23,942 bases of DNA from JAAFHS01 sp031396505 (GTDB lineage: Bacteria > Pseudomonadota > Alphaproteobacteria > Rhodobacterales > Rhodobacteraceae): positions 1 through 23,942 of the forward strand of contig JANNKX010000243.1 in the NCBI GenBank assembly GCA_031396505.1, given 5' to 3'. The notes beneath the pieces are model-generated. The model ran no database searches. It saw nothing but the letters and a program-made list of their open reading frames with translations, and was not told the origin of the DNA. Made by a program: the position numbers and the translations under genes. Below, in pieces: positions 1 through 8,166 of the stretch; position 1 is the stretch's first letter; each line of letters opens with the position of its first letter.

Positions 1-2
1 CG

Positions 3-1856
3 GCCTTGGTGCACCTGTATTCATTCGGCTACATGGCGCATGACGACAACTGGCGCCAGGGCGAGGCCTATAAGGCGCGGTTCTTTGCCTATCTGTCGTT
101 CTTTACCTTTGCGATGCTGATGCTGGTCACGTCTGACAACCTTGTGCAGATGTTCTTTGGCTGGGAAGGGGTGGGCGTTGCGTCCTACCTGTTGATCGGA
201 TTCTATTACCGCAAGCCAAGCGCGAATGCGGCGGCGATCAAGGCCTTCGTGGTGAACCGGGTGGGCGATTTCGGCTTTGCGCTCGGGATTTTCGCGCTGT
301 TTTTCCTGACCGACAGTATCCGGTTTGAGGATGTGTTTGCGGCGGCCCCGGCCTTGGCGAATACCTATGTCAGTTTTCTGTGGGCCGACTGGAACGCAGC
401 GAACCTGATTGCGGTGCTGCTGTTCATCGGGGCTGCGGGCAAATCGGCGCAACTGTTCCTGCACACATGGCTGCCCGACGCGATGGAGGGTCCGACGCCG
501 GTATCGGCGCTGATCCACGCGGCGACGATGGTAACGGCAGGGGTGTTCCTTGTGTGCCGGATGTCGCCGTTGATGGAATATGCGCCCGAGGCGATGGCGT
601 TTGTCACCGTAATTGGGGCGACAACCGCGTTTGTGGCGGCAACGATCGGCCTTGTGCAGAATGACATCAAACGCGTGATCGCCTATTCGACCATGTCACA
701 GCTGGGCTACATGTTCGTGGCGGCGGGTGTTGGCGTGTATTCGGTGGCCATGTTCCATCTGTTTACGCATGCCTTTTTCAAGGCGATGCTATTCCTTGGT
801 GCGGGGTCGGTAATCCATGCAATGCACCATGAACAGGATATGCGCAATTACGGCGGGCTGTGGCGGAAAATCCCGTATACCTTTGCGGCGATGCTGATTG
901 GCACATTGGCGATTACGGGGGTCGGGATTCCGCTGACGCATATCGGGTTCGCGGGGTTCCTGTCGAAAGACGCGGTGATCGAGAGTGCTTGGGTCGGCAG
1001 CCAGTATGCGTTCTGGTTGCTGGTGGTTGCGGCGTTCATGACCAGCTTCTATTCATGGCGGCTGATGTTCATGACGTTTTTTGGCAAGGCGCGTGGGAAC
1101 CATCACACGCATGATCATGCGCATGAATCGCCCGTCACGATGCTGATCCCGCTGGGTGTGCTGGCTATTGGTGCCGTGTTCAGCGGCATGGTCTGGTACA
1201 ATGTGTTCTTCGGCGAAGAAGAGGCTGTGCGCGACTGGTTTGAAATGGAGGCGGCGGTTCACCATGAGGGCGCGGCTGCGGGCGAAGATCACACGGCGGA
1301 AGCGGTGGCCGCACCTGCGGATCCGGTTGCGGTGACTGCGGCCGAGGGGCATTCAGATGCGGTGGCGGTTGCGACCGGGCCGATCACTGTATCGGGGGCG
1401 GCACCCAAGGGTGCGATCTTCATGGGGCCGGACAATTCCGTGATCCATGATGCACATGAGGCCCCGACATGGGTGAAGGTGTCGCCGTTCGTGGCGATGA
1501 TCCTTGGCTTTCTGCTGGCGTTTCAGTTCTATATTCGCAGGCCAGATCTGCCGGGCAAACTGGCCGCACAACAGGCCCCGCTTTACCAGTTCCTGCTGAA
1601 CAAATGGTACTTTGACGAATTGTTCGACTGGACGATCGTGCGACCTGCGAAATGGCTGGGTAGCTTTCTATGGCGGCGCGGGGACGGCGATGTGATCGAC
1701 GGGTCGATCAATGGGGTGGCGCTTGGGGTCATTCCATTCTTTACCCGCCTCGCGGGGCGGGCGCAGTCGGGATACATCTTTCACTATGCCTTTGCGATGG
1801 TTCTGGGGATTGCGTTGTTGGTGACATGGATGACGTTGGGCGGGGGGGCGAACTGA
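3..1856 (+). CDS. nuoL: NADH-quinone oxidoreductase subunit L (5' truncated by window edge)
   Basis: Antiporter-like membrane-arm subunit of respiratory complex I, which couples NADH:quinone electron transfer to proton pumping. The frame is open from the first base, and the visible protein begins inside the conserved segment before YSFGYM, so roughly the first 100 residues lie upstream (judged against E. coli NuoL). Family hallmarks include WEGVGVASYLLIGFYY with the functional Glu, AGKSAQLFLHTWLPDAMEGPTPVSALIHAATMV written here only by its start GKSAQ and end HAATMV, and TMSQLGYM. A His cluster (1101-1127) and a long Ala/Glu/His-rich hydrophilic insert (about 1240-1430) precede the final helices, so the full protein is probably near 715 residues, longer than E. 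coli's 613. The stop overlaps the nuoM start (TGATG). Identity is secure; only the true start is missing. Confidence 0.97.
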   Translation, partial: ALVHLYSFGYMAHDDNWRQGEAYKARFFAYLSFFTFAMLMLVTSDNLVQMFFGWEGVGVASYLLIGFYYRKPSANAAAIKAFVVNRVGDFGFALGIFALFFLTDSIRFEDVFAAAPALANTYVSFLWADWNAANLIAVLLFIGAAGKSAQLFLHTWLPDAMEGPTPVSALIHAATMVTAGVFLVCRMSPLMEYAPEAMAFVTVIGATTAFVAATIGLVQNDIKRVIAYSTMSQLGYMFVAAGVGVYSVAMFHLFTHAFFKAMLFLGAGSVIHAMHHEQDMRNYGGLWRKIPYTFAAMLIGTLAITGVGIPLTHIGFAGFLSKDAVIESAWVGSQYAFWLLVVAAFMTSFYSWRLMFMTFFGKARGNHHTHDHAHESPVTMLIPLGVLAIGAVFSGMVWYNVFFGEEEAVRDWFEMEAAVHHEGAAAGEDHTAEAVAAPADPVAVTAAEGHSDAVAVATGPITVSGAAPKGAIFMGPDNSVIHDAHEAPTWVKVSPFVAMILGFLLAFQFYIRRPDLPGKLAAQQAPLYQFLLNKWYFDELFDWTIVRPAKWLGSFLWRRGDGDVIDGSINGVALGVIPFFTRLAGRAQSGYIFHYAFAMVLGIALLVTWMTLGGGAN

Positions 1857-3394
1857 TGGATAACCTGCTGTCTGTCGTCACGTTCATTCCGGCGGTTGCG
1901 GCGCTTGTGCTGGGTCTTTTCCTGCGCGGCGATGATGCCGCCGCCCAACAGAATGCCAAGTGGACGGCGCTGTTTGCAACCACGGCGACGTTCCTGTTGT
2001 CGCTGTTCATCCTGCTGCGGTTTGATCCGGCTGATACCGGGTTTCAGTTCGTGGAAAGCTATGCGTGGATTTTCGGGTTGCAGTACAAGATGGGCGTCGA
2101 TGGGATTTCGGTGCTGTTCGTGATGCTGACCACGTTCCTGATGCCGATCGTGATCCTGTCGTGCTGGGATGTGACGGTGCGCGTGAAGGAATACATGATC
2201 GCGTTTCTGATGCTGGAATGCCTGATGCTGGGCGTGTTCTGTGCGCTGGACCTCGTGCTGTTCTATCTGTTCTTTGAAGCCGGTTTGATCCCGATGTTTC
2301 TGATCATCGGGATCTGGGGCGGGAAAGAACGCATCTATGCCGCGTTCAAGTTCTTTCTTTATACCTTCCTAGGGTCGGTCCTGATGCTGGTTGCGATGAT
2401 CGCGATGTATTTTCAGGCGGGTACGACGGATATCGTGGCGCTGCTGAACCATAACTTTGCGTCCGACACGATTGCGGTGGCGGGGTTCACGATCGTGGGC
2501 GGGGTGCAGACGCTGCTGTGGCTGGCGTTCTTTGCGTCATTTGCGGTCAAGATGCCAATGTGGCCCGTGCATACCTGGTTGCCAGATGCGCATGTGCAGG
2601 CACCGACGGCGGGGTCGGTCGTGCTGGCGGCAATTCTGCTGAAAATGGGGGGCTATGGATTCCTGCGGTTCAGCCTGCCGATGTTCCCGGTGGCGTCCGA
2701 TCTGTTGGCACCTTTGGTATTCTGGATGTCGGCCATCGCGATTGTCTATACCAGCCTTGTTGCGCTTGCACAGACCGACATGAAAAAGCTGATCGCCTAT
2801 TCGTCGGTGGCGCACATGGGTTATGTAACGATGGGGATTTTCACGGCCAATCAGCAGGGCATTGATGGCGCGATCTTCCAGATGATCAGCCACGGCTTTA
2901 TCTCTGGCGCATTGTTCCTGTGTGTGGGGGTGATCTATGACCGCATGCACACACGCGAGATTGACGCCTATGGCGGCCTCGTGAACCGGATGCCGGCCTA
3001 TGCGCTGGTGTTCATGTTCTTTACGATGGCCAACGTCGGCCTGCCGGGGACCAGCGGCTTTGTGGGTGAATTCCTGACGCTGGCGGGGATTTTTCAGGTG
3101 AATACATGGGTTGCCGCGGTGGCCACCAGTGGCGTGATCCTGTCGGCGGCCTATGCGCTGTGGCTGTACCGCCGCGTGGTGTTTGGCGATCTGATCAAAG
3201 AAGCGCTGAAAACCATCACCGATATGACGCGCCGCGAAAAGGCGGTGTTTGCCCCGCTGATTGCGGCGACCCTGATCCTTGGTGTCTATCCGGCGCTGGT
3301 GACCGATATCATCGGGCCGTCGGTGGGTGCGCTTATCACAGACTATCAGGCGGCCTTGCCCGTGGCGGATGCCACGCAAACCGCCCAGAATTGA
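1856..3394 (+). CDS. nuoM: NADH-quinone oxidoreductase subunit M
   Basis: Complex I antiporter-like subunit of 512 residues in the cytoplasmic membrane. The start is the ATG that overlaps the nuoL stop by one base (TGATG), giving an N terminus MDNLLSVVTFIP that is immediately hydrophobic; the frame is open further upstream inside nuoL, but that extension is not hydrophobic and is rejected. Functional residues are visible: Glu141 in FFEAGLIPMFL and Lys232 in VKMPMWPVHTWLPDAH, the pair used for proton translocation in E. coli NuoM (E144 and K234). HVQAPTAGSVVLAAILLKMG and the following GGYGFLRF are typical of the family. Length matches the usual ~500 residues. It is followed after 13 bases by nuoN. 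Confidence 0.98.
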   Translation: MDNLLSVVTFIPAVAALVLGLFLRGDDAAAQQNAKWTALFATTATFLLSLFILLRFDPADTGFQFVESYAWIFGLQYKMGVDGISVLFVMLTTFLMPIVILSCWDVTVRVKEYMIAFLMLECLMLGVFCALDLVLFYLFFEAGLIPMFLIIGIWGGKERIYAAFKFFLYTFLGSVLMLVAMIAMYFQAGTTDIVALLNHNFASDTIAVAGFTIVGGVQTLLWLAFFASFAVKMPMWPVHTWLPDAHVQAPTAGSVVLAAILLKMGGYGFLRFSLPMFPVASDLLAPLVFWMSAIAIVYTSLVALAQTDMKKLIAYSSVAHMGYVTMGIFTANQQGIDGAIFQMISHGFISGALFLCVGVIYDRMHTREIDAYGGLVNRMPAYALVFMFFTMANVGLPGTSGFVGEFLTLAGIFQVNTWVAAVATSGVILSAAYALWLYRRVVFGDLIKEALKTITDMTRREKAVFAPLIAATLILGVYPALVTDIIGPSVGALITDYQAALPVADATQTAQN

Positions 3395-3407
3395 AAAGAG
3401 AAGGCGC

Positions 3408-4847
3408 ATGACCCAAGCCGATTTCAACACCGTGCTGCCAGAGTTCGTGCTGGCGATATATGCAATGGGGGCGCTGATGTTCGGGGTCTACACGACCAAG
3501 GACAAGGCCGCGCCCACGATCCTGTGGGCGACATCGGGACTGATGCTGGCGATGGCACTTTACATCGGGATCTGGGGCGACAATGCGCGCGCGGCCTTTG
3601 GCGGCATGTTCATCGACGATCCGTTTGCGCGCTTTGCCAAGGTCATCATCCTGACATCGGGCGCCGCCGTCATGTTGATGAGCGAGGATTACATGCAGCG
3701 GCGCAATCTGCTGCGGTTCGAATTCCCGATCCTTGTGGTGCTGGCAACCATCGGCATGATGGTGATGGTCAGCGCAGGTGATCTGATGACGCTGTACATG
3801 GGGTTGGAGCTGCAATCGTTGTCACTGTATGTGGTGGCGGCCTTGCGGCGTGACAGTGCGAAATCAACCGAGGCGGGCCTGAAGTATTTCGTGCTGGGCG
3901 CGCTGTCATCGGGGTTGCTGCTGTATGGCGCATCGCTGACCTATGGCTTTGCGGGCACGACGCAGTTTGCGGGGATTCTGGCGACACTGGCGCAGGGCGA
4001 GGTGCCGCTGGGCCTTCTGTTCGGGCTGGTATTCATGCTGTCAGGCATGGCGTTCAAGGTCAGTGCGGCACCGTTCCACATGTGGACGCCCGATGTGTAT
4101 GAAGGCAGCCCGACGCCGGTGACGGCGTTCTTTGCAACCGCGCCGAAGGTGTCGGCGATGTGCCTGATTGCGCGGGTGATTTATGATGCCTTTGGCGCGA
4201 TCCCCGGCGATTGGGGGCAGGTTCTGGCGGCCCTGTCGGTGGCGTCGATGTTTCTGGGCGCGGTGGCGGCAATCGGACAGAAGGATATCAAGCGCCTGAT
4301 GGCCTATTCATCCATCGCGCATATGGGCTTTGCGCTGATGGGGTTGGCTGCGGGCACGGCCCAAGGCGTGCAGGCGATGATGATCTATATGGCAATCTAT
4401 GTGACGATGAACGTCGGCACCTTCGCCTTCATCATGTCGATGGAACGTGATGGCCGCCCGGTGACGGATATTGCGGCGCTGAACCACTATGCCAAACGCG
4501 AGCCTGGCAAGGCGCTGGCGATGTTGATTCTGATGTTCAGCCTTGCAGGCGTGCCGCCGATGCTGGGTTTCTTCGGGAAATTTGGCGTGCTGCAGGCGGC
4601 GGTGGATGCGGATATGACATGGTTGGCGCTGGCAGGCGCAGTGGCATCGGTGATTGGCGCGTTCTATTATCTGCGCATCGTGTTCTTCATGTATTTCGGC
4701 AAAGAGAATGACGGCATCGACACCAATATGGGCGCGGTGCAATGGGTGATGCTGATGGGGGTGGCTGTCATCATGGTGGTGGGCATCGCGAACCTGTTTG
4801 GCATCGAACCCGTGGCGGCCATGGCGGCCGAGGCGCTTGTCCGCTGA
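3408..4847 (+). CDS. nuoN: NADH-quinone oxidoreductase subunit N
   Basis: Last membrane-arm antiporter-like subunit of complex I, 479 residues. The ATG at 3408 is preceded by GAGAAGG at a normal ribosome-binding distance; the frame is open to 3327, but that part overlaps nuoM and is not hydrophobic. Glu134 (in MGLELQSLSLYV) and Lys217 (in MAFKVSAAPFHMWTPDVYEG) match the proton-channel residues E133 and K217 of E. coli NuoN. Some 13-14 hydrophobic segments span the length. It closes the nuo operon; birA follows with a probable short overlap, so the metabolic genes downstream are likely read through from the nuo promoter. Confidence 0.97.
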   Translation: MTQADFNTVLPEFVLAIYAMGALMFGVYTTKDKAAPTILWATSGLMLAMALYIGIWGDNARAAFGGMFIDDPFARFAKVIILTSGAAVMLMSEDYMQRRNLLRFEFPILVVLATIGMMVMVSAGDLMTLYMGLELQSLSLYVVAALRRDSAKSTEAGLKYFVLGALSSGLLLYGASLTYGFAGTTQFAGILATLAQGEVPLGLLFGLVFMLSGMAFKVSAAPFHMWTPDVYEGSPTPVTAFFATAPKVSAMCLIARVIYDAFGAIPGDWGQVLAALSVASMFLGAVAAIGQKDIKRLMAYSSIAHMGFALMGLAAGTAQGVQAMMIYMAIYVTMNVGTFAFIMSMERDGRPVTDIAALNHYAKREPGKALAMLILMFSLAGVPPMLGFFGKFGVLQAAVDADMTWLALAGAVASVIGAFYYLRIVFFMYFGKENDGIDTNMGAVQWVMLMGVAVIMVVGIANLFGIEPVAAMAAEALVR

Positions 4848-5580
4848 CTGGCCCGATGGGGTGGGCCGTGTGGTGCTGGACCGTGTGACCAGCACCAACG
4901 CCGAGGCTGCGCGCCTTGCCCCCGGCCCGGCCTGGGTGCTGGGGCTGGAGCAGTCGGCAGGGCGGGGGCGGCGCGCACGGCCCTGGGACAGCCCGCGTGG
5001 CAACATGTATGCATCGTTGGTGATGACCCCGACAGGGCCTGCCACCGAGGTGGCGCTGCGCAGTTTCGTGGCGGCGCTGGCGTTGCGCGATGCGTTGGTC
5101 AGCCTGACGGCCTTGCCGGGGGCATTCAGTTTGAAATGGCCCAATGATGTGCTGTGCAATGGTGGCAAGATCGCGGGGATCCTGCTGGAAAGCACATCTG
5201 CCGGGGCAGGGGTGGCGCATCTGGTGATTGGGATCGGGGTCAATCTGATTGCGGCCCCGGATATGGCGCAGATGGAGCCCGGGGCCTTTGCCCCGGTGTC
5301 GCTGCTGGCGGAAACGGGTGTTCGGGTGACGCCGGAGGCGATGCTGGCAGCGCTGGCATCTGCTTTTGCCCGGTGGGAGGCTGTGTTTGTGACGCGTGGC
5401 TTTGCGCGGGTCCGGGCTGCATGGCTTGACCATGCGGCGCATCTTGGCCAACCCATTCGTGCGCGCACCGGCACGGCGACGCATGAGGGCACGTTTCAGG
5501 CGATTGATGATACGGGTGCGCTGATCCTGCAAACGGCGGGGGGGCTGCTTGCCATTCCGGCCGCCGACGTGTTTTTCTGA
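4837..5580 (+). CDS. birA: Biotin--[acetyl-CoA-carboxylase] ligase, monofunctional (no HTH domain)
   Basis: Biotin-protein ligase that activates biotin with ATP and attaches it to the biotin-carrier lysine of carboxylases. Motifs seen, numbered from the proposed start: DRVTSTNAEA near the N terminus, the adenylate loop GRGRRAR at 42-48, KWPND at 100-104 with the catalytic-site Lys, and KIAGILLE from Lys111. The C-terminal BPL domain follows and ends at 247 residues. There is no N-terminal winged-helix, so this is the enzyme-only class that cannot act as a biotin repressor. No ATG fits: the proposed start is TTG at 4837, overlapping nuoN by 11 bases, with GAGG just upstream; GTG 4861 or TTG 4798 are alternatives. 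The function is confident and the start uncertain. Confidence 0.9.
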   Translation: MSADWPDGVGRVVLDRVTSTNAEAARLAPGPAWVLGLEQSAGRGRRARPWDSPRGNMYASLVMTPTGPATEVALRSFVAALALRDALVSLTALPGAFSLKWPNDVLCNGGKIAGILLESTSAGAGVAHLVIGIGVNLIAAPDMAQMEPGAFAPVSLLAETGVRVTPEAMLAALASAFARWEAVFVTRGFARVRAAWLDHAAHLGQPIRARTGTATHEGTFQAIDDTGALILQTAGGLLAIPAADVFF

Positions 5581-5597
5581 CAAGGTGGGGTGATCCG

Positions 5598-6377
5598 ATG
5601 CTTCTTGCCATCGACTGCGGCAATACCAATACCGTGTTTTCGATCTGGGACGGCACACGGTTCATCGCGACGTGGCGCATTGCCACCGATCACAAACGCA
5701 CGGCGGATGAATATTTCGTCTGGCTGTCATCCCTTTTGATGCTGACCAAGACCAAGGCGCATGTGACAGAGGCCATCATCAGTTCGACCGTGCCGCGCGT
5801 GGTGTTCAATCTGCGGGTGCTGTGCAATCGCTATTTCGACTGTCGCCCGCTGGTGGTGGGCAAACCCGAATGCCGCCTGCCCGTGCCGCCGCGCGTCGAT
5901 CAGGGCACCACAGTGGGGCCGGACCGGTTGGTGAATACCGTCGCAGGGTTTGATCTGTTTGGCGGCGATCTGATCGTGTTGGATTTTGGCACGGCCACAA
6001 CGTTTGACGTGGTCGACATCGACGGGGCCTATGTCGGCGGAGTCATCGCGCCGGGCGTGAACCTGTCGCTTGAGGCGCTGCATATGGCCGCAGCCGCCCT
6101 GCCGCATGTGGATATAACCAAGCCTGCGCAGGTGATCGGCACGAATACGGTGGCTTGCATGCAATCAGGCGTGTATTGGGGCTATGTCGGACTGATCGAA
6201 GGCATCGTGCGCGAAGTGCGCCGGGAACGCCCACGGCCGATGAAAGTTATCGCCACAGGGGGCCTTGCGACCCTTTTCGCGCAAGGAACGGACCTTTTTC
6301 ACGCGGTTGAGGATGATCTGACCATTCATGGTCTGGTCCTCATCCACGATTTCAACAAAGAACAGGAAACTGCATGA
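5598..6377 (+). CDS. coaX: Type III pantothenate kinase
   Basis: Catalyses the first step of coenzyme A synthesis, phosphorylating pantothenate to 4'-phosphopantothenate. The 259-residue length and motifs fit type III enzymes of the ASKHA superfamily: phosphate-binding DCGNTNT at 6-12, GPDR at 107-110 (pantothenate-binding loop), DFGTATTFD from Asp129, and the late ATGGLATLF. The ATG at 5598 lies 17 bases after birA, with AAGGTGGGG as a ribosome-binding site. The stop overlaps the next start as ATGA. Its position between birA and rnj is a common alphaproteobacterial order and links two cofactor genes to the nuo transcript. Confidence 0.96.
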   Translation: MLLAIDCGNTNTVFSIWDGTRFIATWRIATDHKRTADEYFVWLSSLLMLTKTKAHVTEAIISSTVPRVVFNLRVLCNRYFDCRPLVVGKPECRLPVPPRVDQGTTVGPDRLVNTVAGFDLFGGDLIVLDFGTATTFDVVDIDGAYVGGVIAPGVNLSLEALHMAAAALPHVDITKPAQVIGTNTVACMQSGVYWGYVGLIEGIVREVRRERPRPMKVIATGGLATLFAQGTDLFHAVEDDLTIHGLVLIHDFNKEQETA

Positions 6378-8050
6378 CTGCGAACCGACTGATTTACCTG
6401 CCCCTTGGCGGCGCGGGCGAGATCGGAATGAACACCTACGTCTACGGCTATGGCCCGGTCGACAAGGAACGCCTGATCGTGGTCGATCTGGGTGTGACAT
6501 TCCCTGACATGGACAGCAGCCCGGGCGTTGATCTGATCATGCCCGACATTGCATGGCTTGAAGCGCGCAAGGACAGGATCGAGGCGATCTTTATCACCCA
6601 TGGCCATGAAGACCATATCGGCGCGCTTGGCCATCTGTGGCCGAAGCTGAAGCGCCCGGTCTTTGCGCGCAAATTCACGGGCCTTCTGGGCAAGTTGAAG
6701 ATGGACGAATACGGGCTGCCGGCGGATGCGCTGACGGTCGTGGCCCCGCGCCCGCATGTTGTTGATGCGGGCCCCTTCAAGGTGCAGTTTGTGCCGATCA
6801 GCCATTCGATCCCGGAATGTTCGATGCTGATCATCGACACGCCTGCGGGGCGCATTGTGCATACGGGCGATTTCAAACTGGACGCGACCCCGGTGGTTGG
6901 CGAAGGTTGGGATGAGGCCGCAATGCGCGAAATCGCGGCGGAAATGCCGGTCAAGGTGCTGGCGTGTGATTCCACCAACGTGTTTTCGACCCATGCCGGG
7001 CGATCGGAATCCACGTTGCGCGACCCGATCCGTGATCTGGTCAAGGGCCGGAAGGGCATGGTGGTGGCCACGACATTCGCCTCTAACATCGCACGGCTGA
7101 AAACGCTTGCCGATGCGGGGATTGCGGCGGACCGGTCGGTCTGCCTGCTGGGGCGCGCGATGAAGAAGATGGTCACGGCGGGCACCGAGGCGGGTATCCT
7201 GCCGAATTTCCCGCGCACCATCAGCCCGGAAGAGGCGCTGGAAGTGCCGCGCGGCAACCTGATGCTGATCGTCACCGGTTCGCAGGGCGAGCGGCGCGCG
7301 GCATCGGCGCAACTGGCGCGCGGCAAGTATCTGGGGTTCGAGTTGAAAGAGAACGACATGTTCCTGTTCTCGTCCAAGACGATTCCGGGGAATGAACGTG
7401 AAGTGCTGAAGATCATGAACGCATTGTCGGAAATGGGCGTCGATGTGCAGGACGACGCGGGCGGCCTTTACCATGTGTCGGGCCACGCCAACCGCCCGGA
7501 TCTGGAAACGGTGCACAAGATCATGCAGCCGGCGATTCTGATCCCGATGCACGGCGAACACCGCCATCTGCGCGAACATGCCCGGCTTGGCAAGGCATCG
7601 GGGATTGCGTCGGAGATTGTGGTGAACGGCATGATGATGGATCTGTCGGGCAACCGGCCGCAGATTGCGGAATACATCGAAACGGGGCGGACCTATCTGG
7701 ATGGCACGGTCTTGATCGGTGCGATGGACGGGGTCATTCGCGACCGGATTCGTATGGCCCTGAACGGGCATGCGATGGTTACGGTGATCATGGACGAAAA
7801 CGATGCGGCCATGGGCGATGCCTGGGTCGAGGTGATGGGTCTGCCGGAGCGCGGCAAGTCGGGTGCGGTGCTGGCGGAAACGCTGGAGACCGAACTGACG
7901 GCGTTTCTGAACACGGCGGGTGCGCGCCTGCTGCGCGATGATGACAAGCTGGACGAGGCGCTGCGGCGCGTGGTGCGGCAGATCACGGTTGAGGAGATCG
8001 GTAAAAAGGTCGAGGTCACGGTCGTGGTCAGCCGGTTGAGCGAAGGCTGA
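6374..8050 (+). CDS. rnj: Ribonuclease J
   Basis: Metallo-beta-lactamase/beta-CASP ribonuclease with endonuclease and 5'-3' exonuclease activity in rRNA maturation and mRNA turnover. It has 558 residues, the usual length. The zinc motif HGHEDHIG is at residues 76-83, a later GDFKLD supplies a metal-binding Asp, the beta-CASP domain carries GSQGE (302-306), and HGEHRHL is at 393-399. The C-terminal ~100 residues form the small RNase J domain. The ATG overlaps the coaX stop by 4 bases, so translation is probably coupled. It is the last gene of the + strand cluster and is followed by two hairpins. Some genomes simply call it a ribonuclease J-family hydrolase. Confidence 0.95.
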   Translation: MTANRLIYLPLGGAGEIGMNTYVYGYGPVDKERLIVVDLGVTFPDMDSSPGVDLIMPDIAWLEARKDRIEAIFITHGHEDHIGALGHLWPKLKRPVFARKFTGLLGKLKMDEYGLPADALTVVAPRPHVVDAGPFKVQFVPISHSIPECSMLIIDTPAGRIVHTGDFKLDATPVVGEGWDEAAMREIAAEMPVKVLACDSTNVFSTHAGRSESTLRDPIRDLVKGRKGMVVATTFASNIARLKTLADAGIAADRSVCLLGRAMKKMVTAGTEAGILPNFPRTISPEEALEVPRGNLMLIVTGSQGERRAASAQLARGKYLGFELKENDMFLFSSKTIPGNEREVLKIMNALSEMGVDVQDDAGGLYHVSGHANRPDLETVHKIMQPAILIPMHGEHRHLREHARLGKASGIASEIVVNGMMMDLSGNRPQIAEYIETGRTYLDGTVLIGAMDGVIRDRIRMALNGHAMVTVIMDENDAAMGDAWVEVMGLPERGKSGAVLAETLETELTAFLNTAGARLLRDDDKLDEALRRVVRQITVEEIGKKVEVTVVVSRLSEG

Positions 8051-8061
8051 CAGAGCAAGAA

Positions 8062-8110
8062 GATATCCAGAAATTGACGGCTGTCAATTTTCGGATATTC
8101 TGTTTTATTT
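8062..8110 (+). terminator. Probable intrinsic terminator of rnj
   Basis: An imperfect inverted repeat lies 12 bases after the rnj stop. The inner stem AAATTGAC/GTCAATTT (8071-8078 with 8083-8090, loop GGCT) is extended by ATATCC/GGATAT (8063-8068 with 8093-8098) across one G-T pair and one mismatch. It is followed by a T-rich stretch (TGTTTTATTT, 8101-8110), as in a Rho-independent terminator. Confidence 0.75.
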
Positions 8111-8111
8111 C

Positions 8112-8141
8112 AATGCCCTGTGGAGTTATCCACAGGGCATT
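8112..8141. terminator. Perfect 13-bp hairpin, probable bidirectional terminator
   Basis: AATGCCCTGTGGA (8112-8124) and its exact reverse complement (8129-8141) are separated by the loop GTTA. T-rich sequence follows in the + direction (TTTAATATG) and, read on the - strand, A/T-rich sequence follows as well (GAAATAAAACA). It sits between the convergent rnj and helicase genes, so it can end both. The segment 8126-8134 (TTATCCACA) is also a perfect DnaA-box 9-mer. Confidence 0.8.
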
Positions 8142-8166
8142 TTAATATGTCGTTAACCGTTGGTGA

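Noticed and set aside
4308..5492. Long - strand frames opposite nuoN and birA
   Set aside because: Both + strand genes have clear catalytic residues, and the - frames show only Ala/Arg/His-rich shadow composition.
6326..7771. 481-codon open frame on the - strand opposite rnj
   Set aside because: It is antisense to RNase J with an intact zinc motif, is His/Arg-rich and has no recognisable domain.
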